This document shows, piece by piece, positions 1-15,000 of a stretch of DNA of 64,000 nucleotides. Position 1 is the first letter of the stretch; each line of letters starts with the position of its first letter. This DNA is from Aplectana chamaeleonis (lineage: Eukaryota; Nematoda; Chromadorea; Rhabditida; Cosmocercidae). The position numbers and the translations under genes are program-made. The DNA is taken from the NCBI GenBank assembly GCA_029168955.1, contig JAPDOI010000717.1, positions 1-64,000 of the forward strand. Direction: 5' to 3'. Under the pieces are notes generated by a model. It saw only the letters and a list, made by a program, of their open reading frames with translations. It did not search any database and was not told the DNA's origin.

Positions 1-3000
1 TTTCAGAATGAGTGTTCGAACGAGACCAATTCTGTTTTCATTATCTTCCCTTCGTCCCAAATCAATTGTTGGCAGGGATGACAGGGAATCCTCACCCTTT
101 CTAGAGGAAATTCCTCCTCAACACGACCACCTCGGTCGTTATTTTAGCGGTTTTGAGGCGCCCACTCCCGGGAAAAATCCTGGATTTCAGAATGAGTGTT
201 CGAACGAGACCAATTCTTTGGTGACTATCTCCCCATCGTCTCGAGTCAACATTTGGTAGGGATGACAGGGAATCCCTCACCCTTTTCGAGGAAGTTCCTC
301 CTCAACACGACCACCTCGGTCGTTATTTTAGCGGTTTTGAGGCGCCCATTCCCGGGAAAATCCTGATTTCAGAATGGGTCTTTGAAAGAGACCAATTCTG
401 TTTTCATTATCTTCCCTTCGTCCCAAATCAATTGTTGGCAGGGATGACAGGGAATCCTCACCCTTTCTAGAGGAAATTCCTCCTCAACACGACCACCTCG
501 GTCGTTATTTTAGCGGTTTTGAGGCGCCCACTCCCGGGAAAATCCTGATTTCAGAATGAGTGTTCGAACGAGACCAATTCTATGGTGACTATCTCCCATC
601 GTCTCGAGTCAACATTTGGTAGGGATGACAGGGAATCCCTCACCCTTTCGAGGAAATTCCTCCTCAACACGACCACCTCGGTCGTCATTTTAGCGGTTTT
701 GAGGCCCCCATTCCCGGAAGTCCTGATTTCAGAATGGGTCTTCGAACGAGACCAATTCTATGGTTACTATCTCCCATAGTCCCGAATCAATATTTGGTAG
801 GGATGACAGGGAATCCATCATCCTTTTCGAGGAAATTCTTCCTCAACACGACCACCTCGGTCGTTATTTTAGCGGTTTTGAGGCGCCCACTCCCGGGAAA
901 ATCCTGATTTCAGAATGAGTGTTCGAACGAGACCAATTCTGTTTTCATTATCTTCCCTTCGTCCCGAATCAACATTTGGTAGGGATGACAGGGAATCCCT
1001 CACCCTTTCTAGAGGAAATTCCTCCTCAACACGACCACCTCGGTCGTTATTTTAGCGGTTTTGTGGCGCCCACTCCCGGGAAAAATCCTGATTTCAGAAT
1101 GAGTGTTCGAACGAGACCAATTCTATGGTTACTATCTCCCATAGTCCCGAATCAACAGTTGGTAGGGATGACAAAGAATCCATCATCCTTTTCGAGGAAA
1201 TTCTTCCTCAACACGACCACCTCGGTCGTTATTTTAGCGGTTTTGAGGCGCCCACTCCCGGGAAAAATCCTGATTTCAGAATGAGTGTTCGAACGAGACC
1301 AATTCTGTTTTCATTATCTTCCCTTCGTCCCGAATCAACATTTGGTAGAGATGACAGGGAATCCCTCTACCTTTTCGAGGAAATTCCTCCTCAACACGAC
1401 CACCTCGGTCGTTATTTTAGCGGTTTTGAAGCCCCCATTCCCGGGTGAAGTCCTGATTTCAGAATGGGTCTTCGAACGAGACCAATTCTATGGTGACTAT
1501 CTCCCCATCGTCTCGAGTCAACATTTGGTAGGGATGACAGGGAATCCCTTACCCTTTTCGAGGAAATTCCTCCTCAACACGACCACCTTGGTCGTCATTT
1601 TAGCGGTTTTGAGGCCCCCATTCCCGGGGGAAGTCCTGATTTCAGAATGGGTCTTTGAAAGAGACCAATTCTGTTTTCATTATCTTCCCTTCGTCCCGAG
1701 TCAACATTTGGTAGGGATGACAGGGAATCCCTCTACCTTTTCGAGGAAATTCCTCCTCAACACGACCACCTCGGTCGTTATTTTAGCGGTTTTGAAGCGC
1801 CCACTCCCGGGGAAAGTCCTGATTTCAGAATGAGTGTTCGAACGAGACCAATTCTATGGTTACTATCTCCCCATCGTCCCGAATCAATTGTTGGCAGGGA
1901 TGACAGGGAATCCCTCACCCTTTTCGAGGAAATTTCTCCTCAACACGACCACCTCGGTCGTTATTTTAGCGGTTTTGAAGCCCCCATTCCCGGGGGAAGT
2001 CCTGATTTCAGAATGGGTCTTCAAACGAGACCAATTCTGTTTTCATTATCTTCCCTTCGTCCCGAATCAACATTTGGTAGAGATGACAGGGAATCCCTCA
2101 CCCTTTTCGAGGAAATTCCTCCTCAACACGACCACCTCGGTCGTTATTTTAGCGGTTTTGAAGCCCCCATTCCCGGGGGAAGTCCTGATTTCAGAATGGG
2201 TCTTCGAACGAGACCAATTCTATGGTGACTATCTCCCCATCGTCTCGAGTCAACATTTGGTAGGGATGACAGGGAATCCCTTACCCTTTTCGAGGAAATT
2301 CCTCCTCAACACGACCACCTCGGTCGTCATTTTAGCGGTTTTGAGGCCCCCATTCCCGGGGGAAGTCCTGATTTCAGAATGGGTCTTTGAACGAGACCAA
2401 TTCTGTTTTCATTATCTTCCCTTCGTCCCGAATCAACATTTGGTAGGGATGACAGGGAATCCCTCTACCTTTTCGAGGAAATTCCTCCTCAACACGACCA
2501 CCTCGGTCGTTATTTTAGCGGTTTTGAAGCGCCCACTCCCGGGGAAAGTCCTGATTTCAGAATGAGTGTTCGAACGAGACCAATTCTATGGTTACTATCT
2601 CCCCATCGTCCCGAATCAATTGTTGGCAGGGATGACAGGGAATCCCTCACCCTTTCTAGAGGAAATTCCTCCTCAACACGACCACCTCGGTCGTTATTTT
2701 AGCGGTTTTGAGGCGCCCACTCCCGGGAAAAGTCCTGATTTCAGAATGAGTGTTCGAACGAGACCAAATCTGTTTTCATTATCTTCCCTTCGTCCCGAAT
2801 CAATTGTTGGCAGGGATGACAGGGAATCCTCTCACCCTTTCTAGAGGAAATTCCTCCTCAACACGACCACCTCGGTCGTTATTTTAGCGGTTTTGAGGCG
2901 CCCACTCCCGGGAAAGTCCTGATTCCAGAATGGGTCTTCGAACGAGACCAATTCTATGGTGACTATCTCCCCATCGTCTCGAGTCAACATTTGGTAGGGA

Positions 3001-6000
3001 TGACAGGGAATCCCTTACCCTTTTCGAGGAAATTCCTCCTCAACACGACCACCTCGGTCGTTATTTTAGCGGTTTTGAAGCGCCCACTCCCGGGGAAAGT
3101 CCTGATTTCAGAATGGGTCTTTGAAAGAGACCAATTCTGTTTTCATTATCTTCCCATCGTCCCGAATCAATTGTTGGCAGGGATGACAGGGAATCCCTCA
3201 CCCTTTCTAGAGGAAATTCCTCCTCAACACGACCACCTCGGTCGTTATTTTAGCGGTTTTGAGGCGCCCACTCCCGGGAAAAATCCTGATTTCAGAATGA
3301 GTGTTCGAACGAGACCAATTCTATGGTGACTATCTCCCCATCGTCTCGAGTCAACATTTGGTAGGGATGACAGGGAATCTCACCCTTTTCGAGGAAATTC
3401 CTCCTCAACACGACCACCTCGGTCGTCATTTTAGCGGTTTTGAGGCCCCATTCCCGGGGAAGTCCTGATTTCAGAATGGGTCTTCGAACGAGACCAATTC
3501 TATGGTTACTATCTTCCCATAGTCCCGAATCAATAGTTGGTAGGGATGACAGGGAATCCATCATCCTTTTCGAGGAAATTCCTCCTCAACACGACCACCT
3601 CGGTCGTTATTTTAGCGGTTTTGAGGCGCCCACTCCCGGGAAAATCCTGATTTCAGAATGAGTGTTCGAACGAGACCAATTCTATGGTTGACTATCTCCC
3701 CATCGTCTCGAGTCAACATTTGGTAGGGATGACAGGGAATCCCTTTACCCTTTTCGAGGAAATTCCTCCTCAACACGACCACCTCGGTCGTCATTTTAGC
3801 GGTTTTGAGGCCCCCATTCCCTGGGAAGTCCTGATTTCAGAATGGGTCTTTGAACGAGACCAATTCTGTTTTCATTATCTTCCCTTCGTCCCGAATCAAC
3901 ATTTGGTAGGGATGACAGGGAATCCTCTACCTTTTCGAGGAAATTCCTCCTCAACACGACCACCTCGGTCGTTATTTTAGCGGTTTTGAAGCGCCCACTC
4001 CCGGGAAAGTCCTGATTTCAGAATGAGTGTTCGAACGAGACCAATTCTATGGTTACTATCTCCCCATCGTCCCGAATCAATTGTTGGCAGGGATGACAGG
4101 GAATCCTCTCACCCTTTCTAGAGGAAATTCCTCCTCAACACGACCACCTCGGTCGTTATTTTAGCGGTTTTGAGGCGCCCATTCCCGGGAAAATCCTGAT
4201 TTCAGAATGAGTGTTCGAACGAGACCAATTCTGTTTTCATTATCTTCCCTTCGTCCCAAATCAGTTGTTGGCAGGGATGACAGGGAATCCTCACCCTTTC
4301 TAGAGGAAATTCCTCCTCAACACGACCACCTCGGTCGTTATTTTAGCGGTTTTGAGGCGCCCACTCCCGGGAAAATCCTGATTTCAGAATGAGTGTTCGA
4401 ACGAGACCAATTCTATGGTGACTATCTCCCATCGTCTCGAGTCAACATTTGGTAGGGATGACAGGGAATCCCTTACCCTTTTCGAGGAAATTCCTCCTAA
4501 ACACGACCACCTCGGTCGTCATTTTAGCGGTTTTGAGGCCCCCATTCCCGGGAAAAATCCTGATTTCAGAATGGGTCTTCGAACGAGACCAATTCTATGG
4601 TTACTATCTCCCCTTCGTCCCGAATCAATAGTTGGTAGGGATGACAAAGAATCCATCACCCTTTTCGAGGAAATTCCTCCTCAACACGACCACCTCGGTC
4701 GTTATTTTAGCGGTTTTGAAGCGCCCACTCCCGGGGAAAATTCTGATTCCAGAATGAGTGTTCGAACGAGACCAATTCTATGGTGAGTATCCCCCCATCG
4801 TCTCGAGTCAACATTTGGTAGGGATGACAGGGAATCCCTTACCCTTTTCGAGGAAATTCCTCCTCAACACGACCACCTCGGTCGTTATTTTAGCGGTTTT
4901 GAAGCGCCCACTCCCGGGAAAAATCCTGATTTCAGAATGGGTCTTTGAACGAGACCAATTCTGTTTTCATTATCTTCCCTTCGTCCCGAATCAGTTGTTG
5001 GCAGGGATGACAGGGAATCCTCTCACCCTTTCTAGAGGAAATTCCTCCTCAACACGACCACCTCGGTCGTTATTTTAGCGGTTTTGAGGCGCCCACTCCC
5101 GGGAAAATCCTGATTTCAGAATGAGTGTTCGAACGAGACCAATTCTATGGTGACTATCTCCCCATCGTCTCGAGTCAACATTTGGTAGGGATGACAGGGA
5201 ATCCCTCACCCTTTTCGAGGAAATTCCTCCTCAACACGACCACCTCGGTCGTCATTTTAGCGGTTTTGAGGCCCCCATTCCCGGGGGAAGTCCTGATTTC
5301 AGAATGGGTCTTCGAACGAGACCAATTCTATGGTTACTATCTCCCCATAGTCCCGAATCAATTGTTGGCAGGGATGTCAGGGAATCCCTCACCCTTTCTA
5401 GAGGAAATTCCTCCTCAACACGACCACCTCGGTCGTTATTTTAGCGGTTTTGAGGCGCCCACTCCCGGGAAAAATCCTGATTTCAGAATGAGTGTTCGAA
5501 CGAGACCAATTCTTTGGTGACTATCTCCCCATCGTCTCGAGTCAACATTTGGTAGGGATGACAGGGAATCCCTCACCCTTTTCGAGGAAGTTCCTCCTCA
5601 ACACGACCACCTCGCTCGTTATTTTAGCGGTTTTGAGGCGCCCATTCCCGGGAAAAATCCTGATTTCAGAATGGGTCTTTGAAAGAGACCAATTCTGTTT
5701 TCATTATCTTCCCTTCGTCCCAAATCAGTTGTTGGCAGGGATGACAGGGAATCCCTCACCCTTTCTAGAGGAAATTCCTCCTCAACACGACCACCTCGGT
5801 CGTTATTTTAGCGGTTTTGAGGCGCCCACTCCCGGGAAAATCCTGATTTCAGAATGAGTGTTCGAACGAGACCAATTCTATGGTGACTATCTCCCCATCG
5901 TCTCGAGTCAACATTTGGTAGGGATGACAGGGAATCCTCACCCTTTTCGAGGAAATTCCTCCTCAACACGACCACCTCGGTCGTTATTTTAGCGGTTTTG

Positions 6001-9000
6001 AGGCGCCCACTCCCGGGAAAATCCTGATTTCAGAATGGGTCTTCGAACGAGACCAATTCTATGGTTACTATCTCCCCATAGTCCCGAATCAATAGTTGGT
6101 AGGGATGACAAAGAATCCATCATCCTTTTCGAGGAAATTCTTCCTCAACACGACCACCTCGGTCGTTATTTTAGCGGTTTTGAGGCGCCCACTCCCGGGA
6201 AAAATCCTGATTTCAGAATGAGTGTTCGAACGAGACCAATTCTGTTTTCATTATCTTCCCTTCGTCCCGAATCAACATTTGGTAGAGATGACAGGGAATC
6301 CCTCACCCTTTTCGAGGAAATTCCTCCTCAACACGACCACCTCGGTCGTCATTTTAGCGGTTTTGAGGCCCCCATTCCCGGGGGAAGTCCTGATTTCAGA
6401 ATGGGTCTTCGAACGAGACCAATTCTATGGTTACTATCTCCCCATAGTCCCGAATCAATAGTTGGTAGGGATGACAAAGAATCCATCATCCTTTTCGAGG
6501 AAATTCTTCCTCAACACGACCACCTCGGTCGTTATTTTAGCGGTTTTGAGGCGCCCACTCCCGGGAAAAATCCTGATTTCAGAATGAGTGTTCGAACGAG
6601 ACCAATTCTGTTTTCATTATCTTCCCTTCGTCCCGAATCAACATTTGGTAGAGATGACAGGGAATCCCTCACCCTTTTCGAGGAAATTCCTCCTCAACAC
6701 GACCACCTCGGTCGTTATTTTAGCGGTTTTGAAGCCCCCATTCCCGGGGGAAGTCCTGATTTCAGAATGGGTCTTCGAACGAGACCAATTCTATGGTGAC
6801 TATCTCCCCATCGTCTCGAGTCAACATTTGGTAGGGATGACAGGGAATCCCTTACCCTTTTCGAGGAAATTCCTCCTCAACACGACCACCTTGGTCGTCA
6901 TTTTAGCGGTTTTGAGGCCCCCATTCCCGGGGGAAGTCCTGATTTCAGAATGGGTCTTTGAAAGAGACCAATTCTGTTTTCATTATCTTCCCTTCGTCCC
7001 GAGTCAACATTTGGTAGGGATGACAGGGAATCCCTCTACCTTTTCGAGGAAATTCCTCCTCAACACGACCACCTCGGTCGTTATTTTAGCGGTTTTGAGG
7101 CGCCCACTCCCGGGAAAAATCCTGATTTCGGAATGAGTGTTCGAACGAGACCAATTCTATGGTTACTATCTCCCCATCGTCCCGAATCAATTGTTGGCAG
7201 GGATGACAGGGAATCCCTCACCCTTTCTAGAGGAAATTCCTCCTCAACACGACCACCTCGGTCGTTATTTTAGCGGTTTTGAAGCCCCCATTCCCGGGGG
7301 AAGTCCTGATTTCAGAATGGGTCTTCAAACGAGACCAATTCTGTTTTCATTATCTTCCTTTCGTCCCGAATCAACATTTGGTAGAGATGACAGGGAATCC
7401 CTCACCCTTTTCGAGGAAATTCCTCCTCAACACGACCACCTCGGTCGTTATTTTAGCGGTTTTGAAGCCCCCATTCCCGGGGGAAGTCCTGATTTCAGAA
7501 TGGGTCTTCGAACGAGACCAATTCTATGGTGACTATCTCCCCATCGTCTCGAGTCAACATTTGGTAGGGATGACAGGGAATCCCTTACCCTTTTCGAGGA
7601 AATTCCTCCTCAACACGACCACCTCGGTCGTCATTTTAGCGGTTTTGAGGCCCCCATTCCCGGGGGAAGTCCTGATTTCAGAATGGGTCTTTGAACGAGA
7701 CCAATTCTGTTTTCATTATCTTCCCTTCGTCCCGAATCAACATTTGGTAGGGATGACAGGGAATCCCTCTACCTTTTCGAGGAAATTCCTCCTCAACACG
7801 ACCACCTCGGTCGTTATTTCAGCGGTTTTGAAGCGCCCACTCCCGGGGAAAGTCCTGATTTCAGAATGAGTGTTCGAACGAGACCAATTCTATGGTTACT
7901 ATCTCCCCATCGTCCCGAATCAATTGTTGGCAGGGATGACAGGGAATCCCTCACCCTTTCTAGAGGAAATTCCTCCTCAACACGACCATCTCGGTCGTTA
8001 TTTTAGCGGTTTTGAGGCGCCCACTCCCGGGAAAAATCCTGATTTCAGAATTAGTGTTCGAACGAGACCAATTCTGTTTTCATTATCTTCCCTTCGTCCC
8101 AAATCAATTGTTGGCAGGGATGTCAGGGAATCCCTCACCCTTTCTAGAGGAAATTCCTCCTCAACACGACCACCTCGGTCGTTATTTTAGCGGTTTTGAG
8201 GCGCCCACTCCCGGGAAAAATCCTGATTTCAGAATGAGTGTTCGAACGAGACCAATTCTTTGGTCTATCTCCCCATCGTCTCGAGTCAACATTTGGTAGG
8301 GATGACAGGGAATCCCTCACCCTTTTCGAGGAAGTTCCTCCTCAACACGACCACCTCGCTCGTTATTTTAGCGGTTTTGAGGCGCCCATTCCCGGGAAAA
8401 ATCCTGATTTCAGAATGGGTCTTTGAAAGAGACCAATTCTGTTTTCATTATCTTCCCTTCGTCCCAAATCAGTTGTTGGCAGGGATGACAGGGAATCCCT
8501 CACCCTTTCTAGAGGAAATTCCTCCTCAACACGACCACCTCGGTCGTTATTTTAGCGGTTTTGAGGCGCCCACTCCCGGGAAAAATCCTGATTTCAGAAT
8601 GAGTGTTCGAACGAGACCAATTCTATGGTGACTATCTCCCCATCGTCTCGAGTCAACATTTGGTAGGGATGACAGGGAATCCCTCACCCTTTTCGAGGAA
8701 ATTCCTCCTCAACACGACCACCTCGGTCGTCATTTTAGCGGTTTTGAGGCCCCCATTCCCGGGGGAAGTCCTGATTTCAGAATGGGTCTTCGAACGAGAC
8801 CAATTCTATGGTTACTATCTCCCCATAGTCCCGAATCAATAGTTGGTAGGGATGAGAAAGAATCCATCATCCTTTTCGAGGAAATTCTTCCTCAACACGA
8901 CCACCTCGGTCGTTATTTTAGCGGTTTTGAGGCGCCCACTCCCGGGAAAAATCCTGATTTCAGAATGAGTGTTCGAACGAGACCAATTCTATGGTGACTA

Positions 9001-12000
9001 TCTCCCCATCGTCTCGAGTCAACATTTGGTAGGGATGACAGGGAATCCCTTACCCTTTTCGAGGAAATTCCTCCTCAACACGACCACCTCGGTCGTCATT
9101 TTAGCGGTTTTGAGGCCCCCATTCCCGGGGGAAGTCCTGATTTCAGAATGGGTCTTTGAACGAGACCAATTCTGTTTTCATTATCTTCCCTTCGTCCCGA
9201 ATCAACATTTGGTAGGGATGACAGGGAATCCCTCTACCTTTTCGAGGAAATTCCTCCTCAACACGACCACCTCGGTCGTTATTTCAGCGGTTTTGAAGCG
9301 CCCACTCCCGGGGAAAGTCCTGATTTCAGAATGAGTGTTCGAACGAGACCAATTCTATGGTTACTATCTCCCCATCGTCCCGAATCAATTGTTGGCAGGG
9401 ATGACAGGGAATCCCTCACCCTTTCTAGAGGAAATTCCTCCTCAACACGACCACCTCGGTCGTTATTTTAGCGGTTTTGAGGCGCCCATTCCCGGGAAAA
9501 ATCCTGATTTCAGAATGGGTCTTTGAAAGAGACCAATTCTGTTTTCATTATCTTCCCTTCGTCCCAAATCAGTTGTTGGCAGGGATGACAGGGAATCCCT
9601 CACCCTTTCTAGAGGAAATTCCTCCTCAACACGACCACCTCGGTCGTTATTTTAGCGGTTTTGAGGCGCCCACTCCCGGGAAAATCCTGATTTCAGAATG
9701 AGTGTTCGAACGAGACCAATTCTATGGTGACTATCTGCCCATCGTTTCGAGTAAACATTTGGTAGGGATGACAGGGAATATCTTCACCTTTTCGAGGAAA
9801 TTCCTCCTCACCACGACCACCTTGGTCGTCATTTTAGCGGTTTTGAGGCCCCCATTCCCGGGGGAAGTCCTGATTTCAGAATGGGTCTTCGAACGAGACC
9901 AATTCTATGGTGACTATCTCCCCATCGTCCCGAATCAATATTTGGTAGGGATGACAGGAATCCCTCATCCTTTTCGAGGAAATTCCTCCTCAACACGACC
10001 ACCTCGGTCGTTATTTTAGCGGTTTTGAGGCGCCCACTCCCGGGAAAAGTCCTGATTTCAGAATGAGTGTTCGAACGAGACCAATTCTATGGTGACTATC
10101 TCCCCATCCTCTCGAGGCAACATTTGGTAGGGATGACAGGAATCCTTACCCTTTTCGAGGAAATTCCTCCTCAACACGACCACCTCGGTCGTTATTTTAG
10201 CGGTTTTGAGGCCCCCATTCCCGGGGGAAGTCCTGATTTCAGAATGGGTCTTTGAACGAGACCAATTCTGTTTTCATTATCTTCCCTTCGTCCCGAATCA
10301 ACATTTGGTAGGGATGACAGGGAATCCCTCTACCTTTTCGAGGAAATTCCTCCTCAACACGACCACCTCGGTCGTTATTTTAGCGGTTTTGAAGCGCCCA
10401 CTCCCGGGGAAAGTCCTGATTTCAGAATGAGTGTTCGAACGAGACCAATTCTATGGTTACTATCTCCCCATCGTCTCGAGTCAACATTTGGTAGGGATGA
10501 CAGGGAATCCCTTACCCTTTTCGAGGAAATTCCTCCTCAACACGAGGACCTGGGTCGTCATTTTAGCGGTTTTGAGGCCCCCATTCCCGGGAAGTCCTGA
10601 TTTCAGAATGAGTGTTCGAACGAGACCAATTCTGTTTTCATTATCTTCCCATAGTCCCGAATCAATAGTTGGTAGGGATGACAAAGAATCCATCACCCTT
10701 TTCGAGGAAATTCTTCCTCAACACGACCACCTCGGTCGTTATTTTAGCGGTTTTGAGGCGCCCACTCCCGGGAAAAGTCCTGATTTCAGAATGAGTGTTC
10801 GAACGAGACCAATTCTATGGTGACTATCTCCCCATCGTCTCGAGTCAACATTTGGTAGGGATGACAGGGAATCCCTTACCCTTTCGAGGAAGTTCCTCCT
10901 CAACACGACCACCTCGCTCGTTATTTTAGCGGTTTTGAGGCGCCCATTCCCGGGAAAATCCTGATTTCAGAATGGGTCTTTGAAAGAGACCAATTCTGTT
11001 TTCATTATCTTCCCTTCGTCCCAAATCAGTTGTTGGCAGGGATGACAGGGAATCCCTCACCCTTTCTAGAGGAAATTCCTCCTCAACACGACCACCTCGG
11101 TCGTTATTTTAGCGGTTTTGAGGCGCCCACTCCCGGGAAAATCCTGATTTCAGAATGAGTGTTCGAACGAGACCAATTCTATGGTGACTATCTCCCCATC
11201 GTCTCGAGTCAACATTTGGTAGGGATGACAGGGAATCCCTCACCCTTTTCGAGGAAATTCCTCCTCAACACGACCACCTCGGTCGTCATTTTAGCGGTTT
11301 TGAGGCCCCCATTCCCGGGGGAAGTCCTGATTTCAGAATGGGTCTTCGAACGAGACCAATTCTATGGTTACTATCTTCCCATAGTCCCGAATCAATAGTT
11401 GGTAGGGATGACAAAGAATCCTCACCTTTTCGAGGAAATTCCTCCTCAACACGACCACCTCGGTCGTTATTTTAGCGGTTTTGAGGCGCCCACTCCCGGG
11501 GAAGTCCTGATTTCAGAATGGGTGTTCGAACGAGACCAATTCTATGGTTACTATCTCCCCATCGTCCCGAATCAATAGTTGGTAGGGATGACAGGGAATC
11601 CCTCACCCTTTTCGAGGAAATTCTTCCTCAACACGACCACCTCGGTCGTTATTTTAGCGGTTTTGAGGCGCCCACTCCCGGGAAAAATCCTGATTTCAGA
11701 ATGGGTCTTTGAACGAGACCAATTCTGTTTTCATTATCTTCCCTTCGTCCCAAATCAACATTTGGCAGGGATGACAGGAATCCCTCACCTTTTCGAGGAA
11801 ATTCCTCCTCAACACGACCACCTCGGTCGTTATTTTAGCGGTTTTGAGGCGCCCACTCCCGGGAAAAGTCCTGATTTCAGAATGAGTGTTCGAACGAGAC
11901 CAATTCTATGGTGACTATCTCCCATCGTCTCGAGTCAACATTTGGTAGGGATGACAGGGAATCCCTCACCCTTTTCGAGGAAATTCCTCCTCAACACGAC

Positions 12001-15000
12001 CACCTCGGTCGTTATTTTAGCGGTTTTGAGGCCCCATTCCCGGGAAGTCCTGATTTCAGAATGGGTCTTCGAACGAGACCAATTCTATGGTTACTATCTC
12101 CCATAGTCCCGAATCAATAGTTGGTAGGGATGACAAAGAATCCATCACCCTTTTCGAGGAAATTCTTCCCTCAACACGACCACCTCGGTCGTTATTTTAG
12201 CGGTTTTGAGGCGCCCACTCCCGGGAAAAATCCTGATTTCAGAATGAGTGTTCGAACGAGACCAATTCTATGGTGACTATCTCCCCATCGTCTCGAGTCA
12301 ACATTTGGTAGGGATGACAGGGAATCCCTCACCCTTTTCGAGGAAGTTCCTCCTCAACACGACCACCTCGCTCGTTATTTTAGCGGTTTTGAGGCGCCCA
12401 CTCCCGGGAAAAATCCTGATTTCAGAATGGGTCTTTGAAAGAGACCAATTCTGTTTTCATTATCTTCCCTTCGTCCCAAATCAATTGTTGGCAGGGATGA
12501 CAGGGAATCCCTCACCCTTTCTAGAGGAAATTCCTCCTCAACACGACCACCTCGGTCGTTATTTTAGCGGTTTTGAGGCGCCCACTCCCGGGAAAAATCC
12601 TGATTTCAGAATGAGTGTTCGAACGAGACCAATTCTATGATGACTATCTCCCCATCGTCTCGAGTCAACATTTGGTAGGGATGACAGGGAATCCCTCACC
12701 CTTTTCGAGGAAATTCCTCCTCAACACGACCACCTCGGTCGTCATTTTAGCGGCTTTGAGGCCCCATTCCCGGGGAAGTCCTGATTTCAGAATGGGTCTT
12801 CGAACGAGACCAATTCTATGGTTACTATCTCCCCATAGTCCCGAATCAATAGTTGGTAGGGATGACAAAGAATTCCTCACCCTTTTCGAGGAAATTCCTC
12901 CTCAATACGACCACCTCGGTCGTCATTTTAGCGGCTTTGAGGCCCCCATTCCCGGGGGAAGTCCTGATTTCAGAATGGGTCTTCGAACGAGACCAATTCT
13001 ATGGTTACTATCTCCCCATAGTCCCGAATCAATAGTTGGTAGGGATGACAAAGAATCCATCACCCTTTTCGAGGAAATTCTTCCTCAACACGACCACCTC
13101 GCTCGTTATTTTAGCGGTTTTGAGGCGCCCACTCCCGGGAAAAATCCTGATTTCAGAATGGGTCTTTGAAAGAGACCAATTCTGTTTTCATTATCTTCCT
13201 TCGTCCCAAATCAATTGTTGGCAGGGATGACAAAGAATCCCTCACCCTTTCTAGAGGAAATTCTTCCTCAACACGACCACCTCGGTCGTTATTTTAGCGG
13301 TTTTGAGGCGCCCACTCCCGGGAAAAATCCTGATTTCAGAATGAGTGTTCGAACGAGACCAATTCTATGGTGACTATCTCCCCATCGTCTCGAGTCAACA
13401 TTTGGTAGGGATGACAGGGAATCCCTCACCCTTTTCGAGGAAATTCCTCCTCAACACGACCACCTCGGTCGTTATTTTAGCGGTTTTGAAGCCCCCATTC
13501 CCGGGGGAAGTCCTGATTTCAGAATGGGTCTTCGAACGAGACCAATTCTATGGTGACTATCTCCCCATCGTCTCGAGTCAACATTTGGTAGGGATGACAG
13601 GGAATCCCTTACCCTTTTCGAGGAAATTCCTCCTCAACACGACCACCTTGGTCGTCATTTTAGCGGTTTTGAGGCCCCCATTCCCGGGGGAAGTCCTGAT
13701 TTCAGAATGGGTCTTTGAAAGAGACCAATTCTGTTTTCATTATCTTCCCTTCGTCCCGAGTCAACATTTGGTAGGGATGACAGGGAATCCCTCTACCTTT
13801 TCGAGGAAATTCCTCCTCAACACGACCACCTCGGTCGTTATTTTAGCGGTTTTGAGGCGCCCACTCCCGGGAAAAATCCTGATTTCGGAATGAGTGTTCG
13901 AACGAGACCAATTCTATGGTTACTATCTCCCCATCGTCCCGAATCAATTGTTGGCAGGGATGACAGGGAATCCCTCACCCTTTTCGAGGAAATTCCTCCT
14001 CAACACGACCACCTCGGTCGTTATTTTAGCGGTTTTGAAGCCCCCATTCCCGGGGGAAGTCCTGATTTCAGAATGGGTCTTCAAACGAGACCAATTCTGT
14101 TTTCATTATCTTCCTTTCGTCCCGAATCAACATTTGGTAGAGATGACAGGGAATCCCTCACCCTTTTCGAGGAAATTCCTCCTCAACACGACCACCTCGG
14201 TCGTTATTTTAGCGGTTTTGAAGCCCCCATTCCTGGAAGTCCTGATTTCGGAATGAGTCTTCGAACGAGACCAATTCTATGGTTACTATCTCCCCATCGT
14301 CTCGAGTCAACATTTGGTAGGGATGACAGGGAATCCCTTACCCTTTTCGAGGAAATTCCTCCTCAACACGACCACCTCGGTCGTCATTTTAGCGGTTTTG
14401 AGGCCCCCATTCCCGGGGGAAGTCCTGATTTCAGAATGGGTCTTTGAACGAGACCAATTCTGTTTTCATTATCTTCCCTTCGTCCCGAATCAACATTTGG
14501 TAGGGATGACAGGAATCCCTCTACCTTTTCGAGGAAATTCCTCCTCAACACGACCACCTCGGTCGTTATTTCCAGCGGTTTTGAGGGGCCCACTCCCGGG
14601 GGAAGTCCTGATTTCAGAACGAGTGTTCGAACGAGACCAATTCTATGGTTACTATCTCCCCATCGTCCCGGATCAATTGTTGGCAGGGATGACAGGGAAT
14701 CCTCACCCTTTCTAGAGGAAATTCCTCCTCAACACGACCACCTCGGTCGTTATTTTAGCGGTTTTGAGGCGCCCACTCCCGGGAAAAATCCTGATTTCAG
14801 AATGAGTGTTCGAACGAGACCAATTCTGTTTTCATTATCTTCCCTTCGTCCCAAATCAATTGTTGGCAGGGATGTCAGGGAATCCCTCACCCTTTCTAGA
14901 GGAAATTCCTCCTCAACACGACCACCTCGGTCGTTATTTTAGCGGTTTTGAGGCGCCCACTCCCGGGAAAAATCCTGATTTCAGAATGAGTGTTCGAACG

